A stretch of DNA of 64,000 bases, from positions 58,283 to 122,282 of the forward strand of contig NZ_BCTP01000006.1 of NCBI RefSeq assembly GCF_001571345.1, given 5' to 3'. Numbering within the stretch: the first letter of the stretch is position 1; every line of letters begins with the position of its first letter. Origin of the DNA: Komagataeibacter xylinus NBRC 15237. GTDB taxonomy: Bacteria; Pseudomonadota; Alphaproteobacteria; Acetobacterales; Acetobacteraceae. Shown here in pieces: positions 11,860 to 22,668 of the stretch. The position numbers and the translations under genes are program-made. Below the pieces are notes generated by a model. That model saw nothing but the letters and a program-made list of their open reading frames with translations. It ran no database searches and was not told the origin of the DNA.

Positions 11860-13130
11860 ACGCCATTGCACCGGTCGGGATCAGTCCCTCAGCCTTTCTC
11901 GACCGGGGTGACGTAAAGGGGAATGCCGCGCGGCTCAAGGCCGCCGACTACCTGCGCACGGTGGGCCTGCCGCGTGCGGGTGTCGAGGCATGGAAATACA
12001 CCTCGCTGCGCGCGCTGGCCGATGTGCCGTTTGCTGATGCGCCGCGTGATGTCGATACGGGCGCGGTCGATACGCTTCTGGCCGAGGTCGAGTCCATCTC
12101 GGGCCTTGGGGCCGGGGCCAATCGGGCCGTGTTCGTCAATGGCCGTTTTGATGCCGGGCGCTCGCGCCTGCCCCAGGGGGTGAAGGTTGCAGCCTTTGAC
12201 CCGGCGGCCGAACCGCGTGATGGAATTGACCCGGCAGGCGACGTGACCACCGCGCTCAACACCGTGCTGGCCCATGACGGGCTGGCGCTCATCGTGCCCG
12301 CGGGCGTTGATGCAGGCTGCCTGCTGCTGGTCAGCATTGGCCTGGCAGGCGAGGATATGCCGGTGTCCTTCCACCCGCAGCACCGCATTGTGGTGGAAGA
12401 GGGCGGCAGGCTGGCCGTGCTCGATGCGGCCGTGGGGCGGGGTTATTACCTGCATAACCCGCTTTATGACATCACGGTGGAAGAAGGCGGCTACCTGTCT
12501 CATGCCCGCATCCAGGCGGAGGGCAAAAAGGCGCTGCACCTTGCCGTCAGCCATGCCCGCGTTGCCAGCCGTGGCGTGTATGACAGCTTTACGCTCACGC
12601 TTGGCGCCAGCCTGTCGCGCCATGAGGTGCATGCCGGGCTGAATGCGGCAGGCGCCAGCGTGCATGTCAACGGCGCGCAGCTGCTGGCGGGCCACCAGCA
12701 TGGCGACCTGACCAGCGTGATCACCCACGCGGCACCGGACTGCATTTCGCGCCAGACGGTCAAGAACGTGCTGGCTGATCATGCGCGCGGCGTGTTTCAG
12801 GGCAAGATCCATGTCGAGCGGATTGCCCAGAAGACCGATGGCTACCAGATGAACCAGGCCCTGCTGCTGTCTGACACGGCCGAGATCGACGCCAAGCCCG
12901 AACTCGAGATCTATGCTGACGACGTCAAATGCAGCCATGGCGCCACCGTGGGCGCGCTTGATGATGACCAGTTGTTCTACCTGCGCAGCCGTGGCATCCC
13001 GAATGAGGCGGCCCGTTCCATCCTGATCCGTGCCTTTTTGCATGACGTGGTGGACCAGATTGACGATGCGCGGCTCAAGGACGGCCTGAACCTTGCGGTA
13101 GAAGCCTGGTGGAAGCGGGAGGTCGCCTGA
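11856..13130 (+). CDS. sufD: Fe-S cluster assembly protein SufD
   Basis: Partner of SufB in the SufBC2D complex. The 424-residue product has the SufD/SufB fold region, including VKNVLADHARGVFQGKIHVE and the C-terminal CSHGATVGALDDDQLFYLRSRGI. The N-terminal part is variable, as is usual for SufD; AWKYTSLRAL is the family's WRYT-like site. Its start (GTG 11856) overlaps the sufC stop by three bases and its stop shares one base with the sufS start. Confidence 0.94.
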   Translation: MNAIAPVGISPSAFLDRGDVKGNAARLKAADYLRTVGLPRAGVEAWKYTSLRALADVPFADAPRDVDTGAVDTLLAEVESISGLGAGANRAVFVNGRFDAGRSRLPQGVKVAAFDPAAEPRDGIDPAGDVTTALNTVLAHDGLALIVPAGVDAGCLLLVSIGLAGEDMPVSFHPQHRIVVEEGGRLAVLDAAVGRGYYLHNPLYDITVEEGGYLSHARIQAEGKKALHLAVSHARVASRGVYDSFTLTLGASLSRHEVHAGLNAAGASVHVNGAQLLAGHQHGDLTSVITHAAPDCISRQTVKNVLADHARGVFQGKIHVERIAQKTDGYQMNQALLLSDTAEIDAKPELEIYADDVKCSHGATVGALDDDQLFYLRSRGIPNEAARSILIRAFLHDVVDQIDDARLKDGLNLAVEAWWKREVA

Positions 13131-14380
13131 TGGACCAGAGCGTCATCACGCCCACGGATGCCGCAGGCAGCCTGCGCCATCTCCGCGCCGACTTCCCCAT
13201 CCTGAGCCAGAAGGTGCATGGCAAGGATCTGGTGTTTCTCGATAGTGCCGCCTCGGCCCAGAAGCCCCGGCAGGTGATCGACTGCATGGCCGACACCATG
13301 CGCACCCAGTACGCCAACATCCATCGCGGCCTGTACTGGATGAGCGAGCGCACGACCGAGGCATACGAGGCCGTGCGCGATCAGGTCGCACGCTTTGTGG
13401 GTGCTGCCGCGCGTGAGGAAATCGTCTTCACCCGCAACAGCACCGAGGCCATCAATCTCGTGGCCCATTCCTATGGTTCGCTGCTCAAGCCGGGGCAGGT
13501 GGTGCTGGTGTCCGAGATGGAACACCACGCCAACCTCGTGCCGTGGCAGATGCTGCGTGACCGCATGGGCATCGAACTGCGCATCACCCCCATCACCGAT
13601 GACGGGGCGCTGGACATGGACGCGCTGGCGGCCAACCTGGCCGATGGCAGGGTGGCGCTGGTGGCGATCACCCACATGTCGAACGTGCTGGGCACCATTA
13701 CCGATGCCCGCGCCATTATCGACATGGCGCATGCGGCGGGGGCGAAGGTGCTGCTTGATGGCAGCCAGCTTGTCGTGCACCGCCGGGTGAACGTGCAGGA
13801 ACTGGGCGCTGATTTCTATGTCGTGACCGGGCACAAGCTGTATGGCCCCACCGGCATTGGCGTGCTGTGGGCGCGGCGTGAGCTGCTGGAGGCAATGCCG
13901 CCTTTCCTTGGCGGCGGCGACATGATCTCCACCGTGTCGTTCGAGCGCGCGACCTGGGCGAATGTGCCGCATAAATTCGAGGCGGGCACGCCTGCCATCA
14001 TCGAGACCATTGGATTGGGCGCGGCCCTTGCCTATATCGAGTCCATCGGGTTTGACGCGATTGGCGCACATGAAGATGCGCTGACGGCCTACGCCCTGAA
14101 GGCGCTGGGCAATGTCAACGGGCTGAAGGTGATTGGCACGGCACCGCAGCGCGGCGGGGTGATTTCGTTTACCATGAAGGATGTTCATCCGCATGATATC
14201 GCCACCCTGCTTGACCGCAACGGTATTGCCGTGCGGGCTGGCCACCACTGTGCCGAGCCGCTCATGCGCAGGCTGGGTGTGACGGCCACGGCGCGGGCGA
14301 GCTTCGGCATCTACACCACGCCGGAGGAAATCGACTTTCTGGCCGCAACGCTGGAACAGATCCGTGGCTTTTTTGTCTGA
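13130..14380 (+). CDS. sufS: Cysteine desulfurase SufS
   Basis: Pyridoxal-phosphate enzyme that removes sulfur from cysteine as a persulfide for cluster assembly. The 416-residue product shows the PLP lysine in VTGHKLYGPTGIG (K236) and the active-site cysteine in RAGHHCAEPL (C374), plus TRNSTEAINLVA and EHHANLVPW around the cofactor. These are class II (SufS-type) features. The sufD stop TGA and this ATG overlap by one base. The next gene, a SufU/IscU-like protein, is the likely sulfur acceptor. Confidence 0.96.
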   Translation: MDQSVITPTDAAGSLRHLRADFPILSQKVHGKDLVFLDSAASAQKPRQVIDCMADTMRTQYANIHRGLYWMSERTTEAYEAVRDQVARFVGAAAREEIVFTRNSTEAINLVAHSYGSLLKPGQVVLVSEMEHHANLVPWQMLRDRMGIELRITPITDDGALDMDALAANLADGRVALVAITHMSNVLGTITDARAIIDMAHAAGAKVLLDGSQLVVHRRVNVQELGADFYVVTGHKLYGPTGIGVLWARRELLEAMPPFLGGGDMISTVSFERATWANVPHKFEAGTPAIIETIGLGAALAYIESIGFDAIGAHEDALTAYALKALGNVNGLKVIGTAPQRGGVISFTMKDVHPHDIATLLDRNGIAVRAGHHCAEPLMRRLGVTATARASFGIYTTPEEIDFLAATLEQIRGFFV

Positions 14381-14386
14381 TGGCAG

Positions 14387-14818
14387 ATGATGGCGCAGGA
14401 TGATCTGTACCGCACCGTGGTGCTGGAGCGGGCCAGGGCACCACAGCATGCCGGACCACTCCCGGCGGCCACGCTGAACGGGCAGGGGTCCAACCCGCTG
14501 TGTGGCGACCGGGTGCAGTTGCATGCGGTGCTGGACGGACAGGGGCGGATCGAGGCGATCCGGCATGAAACGCGGGGCTGCGCCATCTGCGCTGCTTCCG
14601 CCGACCTCATGGCCGGGCGGGTAACGGGCCAGGACCGCGCACATGTGGGTAGGCTGCACGCGGAACTGGTCGAGGCGGTTGAAACAGGCACGGCCCCGGC
14701 GGAACTGGGCGAGCTTGCGGCCTTTGCGCCGCTGCACCAGCACCGTTCGCGCAGGCGCTGCGCCCTGCTGCCGTGGTCGGCACTGATTGATATGCTCAAT
14801 GATGATAAAAACGGGTGA
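14387..14818 (+). CDS. sufU: SufU/IscU-like Fe-S assembly protein
   Basis: NifU N-domain (SufU/IscU-like) protein of 143 residues. The three conserved cysteines are present in NPLCGD, RGCAICAASADLM and SRRRCALLPW; the SufU-type insertion between the second and third is also present. In SUF operons this protein receives sulfur from SufS or serves as scaffold. A second in-frame ATG follows immediately at 14390. It lies six bases after sufS and before sufT, in the same operon. Confidence 0.88.
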   Translation: MMAQDDLYRTVVLERARAPQHAGPLPAATLNGQGSNPLCGDRVQLHAVLDGQGRIEAIRHETRGCAICAASADLMAGRVTGQDRAHVGRLHAELVEAVETGTAPAELGELAAFAPLHQHRSRRRCALLPWSALIDMLNDDKNG

Positions 14819-14825
14819 AAGTCTC

Positions 14826-15287
14826 ATGGACGAGAAAAATCAGGTAGAGCCTGCCATGGGCATGGCGGAAGAGACCGGGCATTTTTCCCTTGAGGCCAGC
14901 GATGCGCCTGCCACGAAAGCGGCCACCGTATCGGCCTGGACACCGGATGGCGAGCAGCCCGCTACCCCCGCAGACAAGGCGGCCATGCCCGATGAGGAAT
15001 CGGTGATCGAGGCGATCGCCACGGTGTATGACCCCGAAATTCCGGTCAATATTTACGAACTTGGCCTGATTTACGCCATCGACCTGCATGAAGATGGATC
15101 GGTCAAGGTCGAGATGACGCTCACGGCCCCCAACTGCCCCAGCGCGCAGGAACTGCCCGTGCAGGTGAAGGAAGCCATTGAAAAGATCGGGACGGTGACT
15201 TCTGCCACGGTCGAGATCGTATGGGAGCCGCCATGGGACATGTCGCGCATGAGCGAAGATGCCCGCCTTGCCCTGAACATGTTCTGA
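14826..15287 (+). CDS. sufT: SUF-system protein of the MIP18/DUF59 family (SufT)
   Basis: A 153-residue protein with a C-terminal DUF59/MIP18 domain: DPEIPVNIYELGLIY, the TLTAPNCPSAQELP segment with its conserved cysteine, and a C-terminal WEPPWDMSRMSEDAR. SufT proteins help mature Fe-S proteins, probably at the delivery step. The first 50 or so residues are an acidic, low-complexity extension with no clear function. ATG 14826 is preceded by GGTGAAAG; the upstream start at 14787 lies inside sufU. It is seven bases after sufU. Confidence 0.88.
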   Translation: MDEKNQVEPAMGMAEETGHFSLEASDAPATKAATVSAWTPDGEQPATPADKAAMPDEESVIEAIATVYDPEIPVNIYELGLIYAIDLHEDGSVKVEMTLTAPNCPSAQELPVQVKEAIEKIGTVTSATVEIVWEPPWDMSRMSEDARLALNMF

Positions 15288-15307
15288 ACCCTCAAGGGGA
15301 CTGTGCC

Positions 15308-15688
15308 ATGACCGAACACCAGACAGCCACACCCGTAAAAGCCCCCGCCCGCCGCGCCCTGCCACCGCTCATGACGATGACGGACCGGGCCGCCGCACGG
15401 CTGGAAAAACTCTACCAGACCAGGAACGCGGGCCATCTTCTGCGCATCGCGGTTTCAACCAAGGGCTGTTCGGGCCACGCCTATGACATGAGCTTTGTGG
15501 AAAAAGCCGGCCCCGGCGATGAAGTGGTGGTGGACAAGGGCGTGACCCTGCTCGTGGACCGCAAGGCGACGCTGTTCCTGATCGGCTCGGTGATGGATTA
15601 CGAGGTCAGGCAGCTTGAATCCGGCTTTACCTTCACCAACCCGAACGAAAAAGGCCGATGCGGCTGCGGGGAAAGCTTCCACGTCTGA
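15308..15688 (+). CDS. sufA: A-type Fe-S carrier SufA
   Basis: A-type carrier of 126 residues that passes Fe-S clusters to target proteins. The three conserved cysteines are in STKGCSGHAY and GRCGCGESF, the usual C-X(n)-C-X-C pattern. ATG 15308 has an AAGGGGA ribosome binding site; the longer frame back to 15221 runs into sufT. It is the last gene of the suf operon and is followed by a hairpin with a T run supplied by a repeat element. Confidence 0.93.
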   Translation: MTEHQTATPVKAPARRALPPLMTMTDRAAARLEKLYQTRNAGHLLRIAVSTKGCSGHAYDMSFVEKAGPGDEVVVDKGVTLLVDRKATLFLIGSVMDYEVRQLESGFTFTNPNEKGRCGCGESFHV

Positions 15689-15708
15689 TTGCTGCAGATA
15701 AAAAATGT

Positions 15709-15878
15709 AAGTTTTTGGGTGCCGCCTTTTTTCAAAAAGGCGGCATTTTTTTTAGAGACTATTTGAACAGTCAGCCCGTAAACATCCAGAAATCATAAGG
15801 AAGTTTTTGGTGAAGTTTTTTTCAAAAAGCTTCGAAGAATGCTGCCTTTTTGAAAAAAGGCAGCACCCAAAAACTTTT
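15709..15878. repeat. MITE-like intergenic repeat, copy 1
   Basis: About 170 bp with inverted ends of roughly 36-38 bases: the left end (15709-15744) and the complement of the right end both read AAGTTTTTGGGTGC followed by a self-paired GCCGCC or TGCC stem, differing at only a few bases. Inside lies another stem, AAGCTTTTTGAAAAAA-like. The right 99 bases (15780-15878, minus strand) match 44378-44475 with about 11 differences. There is no open frame, so it would depend on other enzymes to move. Confidence 0.8.
15720..15753 (+). terminator. Terminator-like hairpin after sufA, provided by the repeat
   Basis: Perfect 12-base arms (15720-15731 and 15734-15745) with a two-base loop are followed by eight Ts (15746-15753). 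It stands 31 bases after the sufA stop. The same stem is the left end of the repeat, so the element seems to double as operon terminator. Confidence 0.75.
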
Positions 15879-15887
15879 GTCTGTTTT

Positions 15888-17162
15888 CTAGCGCCGGTAG
15901 TTTTTTCCAGCGCCCGGCAGCTTCAGCACGCACACGGCCTCGACCTCGGTTGACCACAGGAACTGGTCGATCACCGTCAGGCGCTCGAGCTGATAGCCAA
16001 TCTGTTGCAGCGGCGTCAGGTCGCGCTGCAGGGCAACCGGATTGCAACTGACATAAATGACATGGCGCGGCTTGCCTGCCACGATCTGCGCCATCTGCGC
16101 GCCTGCACCGGCATGGGGCGGATCAAGCACAATGGCCGCGGCCTTGGCCAGTTCAGCCGCCATGACCGGCTGGCGGTTCAGGTCACGCAGCGCGGGCAGC
16201 ACCCGGGTGCCCCCACTGGCCTGCTTGAGGCAGGCGAGCGCCGCCCGGTCCCCTTCATAGGCCAGCACCTTGGCATGGGCAGCGAGCGCGAAGGACAGCG
16301 TGCCACAGCCTGCATAAAGCTCGATGATGCCAGCCTTCAGCCCCTTGGTGGGGAGTGCCGCCAGCACGGCTTGCCTGATAGCATCCTCGCCTGCCCGTGC
16401 AGGTTGCAAAAAGGCACCGGGTGGGGGTGTTACGCGCACGCCATCAAAATGATGAAAGACCGGGCCGTTCAGCGCCAGTGTTTCGGGCGGCGTGCCACCC
16501 AGCGAAATGCGCGGTATGCCATGCGCCTTGCTGAACTGGGCCAGAATACGCCGGTCATTGGCATCCGGCCTGCCATCCATCGTAATCAGCAGGTCCGGCC
16601 CGCTATCGAGCAGGTTGATCTGCAGGTCGCCACCCGCATGCACGCCGGGCAGCGAATGCAGCATCTCGCGCAGCGGGGCGAGCAGGGCGAACAGGGCCGG
16701 GTCGAGCAGGGTGCAGGTGGTCATGTCCACCACATCGCCCCGGCGGCGATGCAGGCCAAGGATGATGCGCCTGCCGTCACGGCGGAAGGCCAGGTCAACG
16801 CGCCGCCGCCCCTGCGGGGCAACCTGCACGGTGGTGGGCGTGGGGATGGTGGCAAAGCCCGTGCGGTGCAGCGCCTCGGTCACGCGCCCGGTCTTCCATG
16901 CCAGCAGGGCAGGCAGCGCCATCTGTTGCAGGCGGCAGCCACCGCACTGGCCAGACAGGGCGCAGGGCGGCGCAACCCGGTCAGGGCCGGGCGTGACGAT
17001 GCGCTCAAGTGCTGCGTGGGTGCCGTGGACTGCGCCGAGCACCACGTCATCGCCCGGAACGGCGCCGGGCACGAATATCCGTCCAGCCGGGGTCTCGGCT
17101 ATGCCATCCCCGTCATTGCCAAGCGCCACCACCCGGGTGGCACTGGCCATGTCGTGTTCCAT
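15888..17162 (-). CDS. RlmD/TrmA-family (uracil-5)-RNA methyltransferase
   Basis: SAM-dependent RNA methyltransferase of 424 residues that adds a methyl group to C5 of a uracil in rRNA or tRNA. Order: short N-terminal TRAM-like domain; a four-cysteine Fe-S site (C67, C73, C76 in CALSGQCGGC, and C150); the SAM site IELYAGCGTLSFALA; DPPHAG; and the catalytic YVSCNP. RlmD (23S U1939) is the closest model, but RlmC or TrmA cannot be excluded. Its start is 11 bases after the DEAD-box helicase stop, so the two RNA genes probably form an operon. The stop is next to the MITE-like repeat. Confidence 0.88.
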   Translation of the reverse strand: MEHDMASATRVVALGNDGDGIAETPAGRIFVPGAVPGDDVVLGAVHGTHAALERIVTPGPDRVAPPCALSGQCGGCRLQQMALPALLAWKTGRVTEALHRTGFATIPTPTTVQVAPQGRRRVDLAFRRDGRRIILGLHRRRGDVVDMTTCTLLDPALFALLAPLREMLHSLPGVHAGGDLQINLLDSGPDLLITMDGRPDANDRRILAQFSKAHGIPRISLGGTPPETLALNGPVFHHFDGVRVTPPPGAFLQPARAGEDAIRQAVLAALPTKGLKAGIIELYAGCGTLSFALAAHAKVLAYEGDRAALACLKQASGGTRVLPALRDLNRQPVMAAELAKAAAIVLDPPHAGAGAQMAQIVAGKPRHVIYVSCNPVALQRDLTPLQQIGYQLERLTVIDQFLWSTEVEAVCVLKLPGAGKNYRR

Positions 17163-17173
17163 GCTGGCTCTGT

Positions 17174-18742
<1,569 letters not shown>

Positions 18743-18956
18743 ATTACTCTCGAACGTATCAGCAGATGAATATGGCCCCGTCCGATTGCCACCGTGTCGC
18801 GCTGTATCAGGCTGCCGTCCCTGATGTACCTGCAGCAATGCAGGGAAGGGGAGTGTGACACGCAACGGGGATAAACCCCTCAAAGCGCCACATTCCCAGT
18901 GCGTATCGAGATTTGCAATGGAAATCAAGGGGGCGTGAGGTTACGCCCCATATTTG

Positions 18957-19409
18957 TCAGAACGGATGGGCCAGGCAGGCGGTGATGATGGTCAGGATGC
19001 CGATGCCGGTGTTGAGCAGCACCAGCGAGCGGATCGAGTCGAACTGCCCCGGCTGCGGGCGCAGGGCGCGGCGGGCCTTCTGGTAGGGACCGAAATAGAT
19101 GCGCGCGAAAATGCCCGCCATGATCAGGCCAAGCAGTTGCATGAGGTTGATCTGCCACGGCAGTGAGGCGAACCCGCCCTCGTGCCAGATCATGAGCCAG
19201 CCACTCACCAGCACCATAGGCATGGTGTGCCACACGATGCGGAAGAAGCGGTTCAGCGTCTGCAGATGCACCGAGGCGCGCTGCGTTGCATCGAGCAGGT
19301 TCAGGCTGGGCTTGAGCACGAAGGCCGCATACATCATGCCGCCGACCCAGGCCGCCATGCCTGTAATGTGGATTGCGAGCACAAGGCTCCAGACAATGGA
19401 AAGGGACAT
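18957..19409 (-). CDS. CopD-domain membrane protein
   Basis: Predicted inner-membrane protein of 150 residues with four hydrophobic segments (near 1-28, 58-75, 83-100 and 127-148). The HITGMAAWVGGMMYAAFV start, His in the first helix and WHTMPMVLVSGWLM are typical of CopD/DUF2269-like haem or copper-associated membrane proteins. Actual substrate unknown. ATG 19409 is preceded by an AAGGAGG ribosome binding site; the longer frame to 19457 is not needed. It is transcribed divergently from the NAD(P)HX repair gene. Confidence 0.8.
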   Translation of the reverse strand: MSLSIVWSLVLAIHITGMAAWVGGMMYAAFVLKPSLNLLDATQRASVHLQTLNRFFRIVWHTMPMVLVSGWLMIWHEGGFASLPWQINLMQLLGLIMAGIFARIYFGPYQKARRALRPQPGQFDSIRSLVLLNTGIGILTIITACLAHPF

Positions 19410-19545
19410 GAAGCCTCCTTGCAGGGGTAAGGAATAAGGAAAACGCTCACCTGCCATAAAGCAGGATGCGGGATGCTTGTTTCCTCATTCCTGTATCATG
19501 TGCAAGGCCAGTGCGGCAGCCAATTGCCGGGAAAGGGAAAAGAAC

Positions 19546-21009
19546 ATGCCCGCGAACGAACAGATGCAAGCCCCCGAAGCCACCCGCCTCGTGCTGCCCA
19601 CGCCAGCGCAGATGGGCCAGATCGATGCCGCCGCCGCCCGTAGCGTGCCGGTATCGGTGCTGATGGAAAACGCGGGCCGCGCGGTGGCGCGCGCCATACG
19701 CCAGCACATGCGCCCGTGCCGGGTGCTGGTGCTGTGCGGGCCGGGCAATAATGGCGGCGATGGGTACGTGGCCGCCCGCAGGCTGGCCGAGCAGGGCTGG
19801 CCGGTTTCGGTAGCAGCCCTTGCGGCTCCGCGCCCCGGCGGAGATGAAGCGGCGGCTGCCGCCCGGTGGCGCGGGCCAGTGGTGCCGTTTACGCCTCAAA
19901 GTGCGGCAGCCTTCGACCTGGTGGTCGATGCGGTGTTTGGCGCGGGGCTGAGCCGCGACGTGGCGCCTGACGTGGTGGCCGTGCTCGCGGCAGCGCGCCG
20001 CATCGTGGCCATAGACATGCCCAGCGGCGTGGATGGCGCGACGGGGGGCGTGCGCGGTGGCGCGGCGCAGGCTGGGATGACCGTGACTTTCTGCCGCCTC
20101 AAGCCCGGCCACCTGCTGCTGCCCGGTCGCACGCTGTGCGGGCACGTCGTGCTGGCCGATATCGGCATTCCCGAATCCGTGATCGGGGGTGTTGCGATTC
20201 GCACCTGGCGCAATGAACCCGGCCTGTGGCGCACGCCGCCATGTACGGTGAACTCCTATAAATACAGCCGGGGCGTGGTCAGCATATGCGGCGGGCGCGA
20301 GATGCCCGGCGCGGCCCGGCTTTCCGCCGCAGGCGCGCGGGCGGCGGGGGCAGGGCTGGTGCGGCTGGCCGTGGGCGACAGCGCGGAGGTCTACCGCATG
20401 ACCGCGCCCGCGGGCCTGATCGTGGATTCCGACCCGCTGGAAACCCTGCTGGAAGACAGGCGCCGCCATGTATGGGTGTGTGGCCCCGGCCTTAGTGTGG
20501 CGGAGGTGGCGGCGGTCTTTCCGGCCCTGGTGGCGGCGGGACGGGCGGTGATTGCCGATGCCGGGGCCTTCAGCATGGCGGCAGGTCACCCGGAGCGGCT
20601 GAAGGGGGCGGCCATCATCACGCCGCATATCGGCGAGTTCTCGCGCGTGTTCGGCAAGCCGGGGGCTGACCGGGTGCAGGCCGCACGCAGCGCTGCGGCC
20701 TGCACGGGGGCGGTGACGGTGCTCAAGGGGCCCGATACCATCATCGCGGCCCCCGATGGCCGGGTGGCGATCAACGAACATGCCACCCCCATGTTGGGCA
20801 CGGCGGGCTCGGGCGATACGCTGACCGGCATCATCGCCGCCATGCTCGCTGCCGGCATGCCCGTGTGGGAGGCAGCATGCGCCGGGGTCTGGCTGCATGG
20901 CGATGCGGCGCTGCACGCGGGACAATGGCCGCTGGCCGAGGATTTCGACCGCCATATCGGCACGGCCCGCCACCGGGCGGAGGGGCTGGCGAAAAAAGTT
21001 TTCGGCTGA
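19546..21009 (+). CDS. nnr: Bifunctional NAD(P)HX epimerase/dehydratase
   Basis: Repairs damaged NAD(P)H hydrates. The 487-residue protein joins an N-terminal YjeF_N epimerase (about 15-215; LCGPGNNGGDGYVAARRL, FGAGL, IDMPSGVDG) and a C-terminal ADP-dependent dehydratase (about 220-487; KYSRGVVSICGG, ITPHIGEFSRVF, TVLKGPDTII and LGTAGSGDTLTGIIAAML). Two-domain fusion is the usual bacterial form. ATG 19546 follows GGGAAAGGGAAAAG; the upstream in-frame start at 19477 is less convincing. It stands alone, with tRNA-Leu 81 bases after it. Confidence 0.92.
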   Translation: MPANEQMQAPEATRLVLPTPAQMGQIDAAAARSVPVSVLMENAGRAVARAIRQHMRPCRVLVLCGPGNNGGDGYVAARRLAEQGWPVSVAALAAPRPGGDEAAAAARWRGPVVPFTPQSAAAFDLVVDAVFGAGLSRDVAPDVVAVLAAARRIVAIDMPSGVDGATGGVRGGAAQAGMTVTFCRLKPGHLLLPGRTLCGHVVLADIGIPESVIGGVAIRTWRNEPGLWRTPPCTVNSYKYSRGVVSICGGREMPGAARLSAAGARAAGAGLVRLAVGDSAEVYRMTAPAGLIVDSDPLETLLEDRRRHVWVCGPGLSVAEVAAVFPALVAAGRAVIADAGAFSMAAGHPERLKGAAIITPHIGEFSRVFGKPGADRVQAARSAAACTGAVTVLKGPDTIIAAPDGRVAINEHATPMLGTAGSGDTLTGIIAAMLAAGMPVWEAACAGVWLHGDAALHAGQWPLAEDFDRHIGTARHRAEGLAKKVFG

Positions 21010-21036
21010 AAAGCCCAATCCTTTTCCCTTCGCATC

Positions 21037-21065
21037 TTGCCCCATGGCCTGTGGTGCGCTAAAGC
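21037..21065 (+). promoter_or_regulatory. Possible promoter of tRNA-Leu
   Basis: TTGCCC (21037-21042), a 17-base spacer and TAAAGC (21060-21065) lie about 26 bases before the tRNA. The -10 is weak (three of six), so this is tentative. Confidence 0.3.
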
Positions 21066-21090
21066 CGCGCGCTTACAGGCTGGGCACTGT

Positions 21091-21175
<85 letters not shown>

Positions 21176-21272
21176 ATGATCCCGGCAAGTCGCGTTATGC
21201 GAGCAGACGTGGTGGCCCCAACCGGCTTCTTGCGTTCTTTGACACGTTCTGACCGAGAGGATGGCCTGGCAG

Positions 21273-22610
21273 ATGCAGGTTACTGAAACGCTTTCCGATG
21301 GCCTGAAGCGCGGTTTCACCGTTACGGTGCCCGCAGCGGAAATCGAGAGCAAGCGCACCGCGCGCCTGAAAGAAGTTGGACAGTCCATGAAGCTGCCGGG
21401 TTTCCGCCCGGGCAAGGTGCCGATGAGCATCCTGCAGCAGCGTTTTGGCGAATCCGTGCAGGGTGAGGTGATGGAGCAGGTCGTAAGCGACGCGACACGC
21501 ACCCTGCTTGACGAGCGCGGCCTGCGCCCTGCCATGCAGCCGAAGGTTGACCTCGTTTCCGGCAGCGAGCCGGGCAGCAAGGAAGACCTGAAGTTCACGG
21601 TCGAGTTCGAGATCCTGCCCGAGATCACCATTCCCGACCTGTCCACCCTGTCGCTCGTGCGCCTCAAGTCCGAGGTGAATGCCGAGACGGTGGACAAGGC
21701 GCTCACGGAAATCGCGAGCCGCCAGCGCGAGTTCGAGAAGGTCGAGGAAGACCGCCCCGCCGCCGATGGCGACGTGGTGAGCGTGGACTTCGTGGGCAAG
21801 GTTGACGGCACGGCCTTTGAAGGCGGCTCCGCTGACGACGTGAACGTCGAACTCGGTGGCGCTGGCTTCATCCCCGGTTTTGCCGAGCAGATCGTGGGCA
21901 TGAAGGTCGGTGAAGAAAAAGTGATCACCGTCACTTTTCCCGCCGATTACGGCGCAGAGCACCTTGCAGGCAAGGAAGCCACCTTCGACATCAAGGTGAA
22001 GGAACTCAAGCGCCCGGTCGAAGCCAAGATCGACGACGAGCTGGCCAAGAAGCTCGGCTTCGAGGGCCTCGAGCAGGTGCGCGAGCTGATCACGCAGCAG
22101 GTGACGCAGGAATACGACCAGCTTTCCCGCCTGCGCCTCAAGCGCGAGCTGCTCGACAAGCTGGCTGAAAAGACCGACTTCCAGGCGCCTCCGGGCATGG
22201 TGGATGCCGAGTTCAGCCAGATCTGGGCCCGCATCGAGGAAGATCGCAAGGCCGGTCGCCTCGATGAGGAAGACAAGGACAAGGACGAGGACACCCTGCG
22301 CGCCGACTATCGCAAGATTGCCGAGCGCCGCGTGAAGCTTGGCCTGCTGCTTGCCGAAATCGGTCGTGTGAACAACATCACCGTGACGCAGGAAGAAATC
22401 GTTCACGCCGTCCGGGCCGAAGCCGCGCGCTATCCGGGCCAGGAACAGGCCGTGTTCGAATATTTCGGCAAGAACCCGCAGGCGGTCGATGGCCTGCGTG
22501 GCCCGATCTTCGAGAACAAGGTCATCGACTACATCGTCGAGCTGGCCAAGGTCGAGGATAAGGTCGTGACGCCGGAAGAACTGGCCGAAATGCCGGAAGC
22601 TGACGTCTGA
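21273..22610 (+). CDS. tig: Trigger factor
   Basis: Ribosome-bound chaperone and prolyl isomerase that meets nascent chains at the exit tunnel. The product has about 445 residues: ribosome-binding tail with the signature GFRPGKVP; FKBP-type isomerase domain (ADGDVVSVDFVGKVDGTAFEG to FPADYGAEHLAGKEATFDI); and a helical C-terminal chaperone domain. ATG 21273 gives the standard MQVTETLSDGLKR beginning with GAGAGG 12 bases upstream; ATG 21261 would have no spacing to that site. It leads the tig-clpP-clpX-lon cluster, a common bacterial order. Confidence 0.95.
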   Translation: MQVTETLSDGLKRGFTVTVPAAEIESKRTARLKEVGQSMKLPGFRPGKVPMSILQQRFGESVQGEVMEQVVSDATRTLLDERGLRPAMQPKVDLVSGSEPGSKEDLKFTVEFEILPEITIPDLSTLSLVRLKSEVNAETVDKALTEIASRQREFEKVEEDRPAADGDVVSVDFVGKVDGTAFEGGSADDVNVELGGAGFIPGFAEQIVGMKVGEEKVITVTFPADYGAEHLAGKEATFDIKVKELKRPVEAKIDDELAKKLGFEGLEQVRELITQQVTQEYDQLSRLRLKRELLDKLAEKTDFQAPPGMVDAEFSQIWARIEEDRKAGRLDEEDKDKDEDTLRADYRKIAERRVKLGLLLAEIGRVNNITVTQEEIVHAVRAEAARYPGQEQAVFEYFGKNPQAVDGLRGPIFENKVIDYIVELAKVEDKVVTPEELAEMPEADV

Positions 22611-22638
22611 TCCGCTCTGGCGGCATAGGTAACGCCTG

Positions 22639-22668
22639 CGGCGCGCGGAAGGAGACTTCCGCGCGCCG
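22639..22668 (+). terminator. Perfect hairpin between tig and clpP
   Basis: Thirteen-base perfectly paired arms (22639-22651 and 22656-22668) close a GAGA tetraloop. Only scattered Ts follow (TATGTGTTTGT), so it may be a terminator, or a processing or stability element separating tig from clpP. Confidence 0.55.

Noticed and set aside
18743..18928. Longer N-terminus for the DEAD-box helicase
   Set aside because: The extra 62 residues have no helicase similarity, whereas TTG 18742 has a GAGAG site in front; still, the exact start is unproven.
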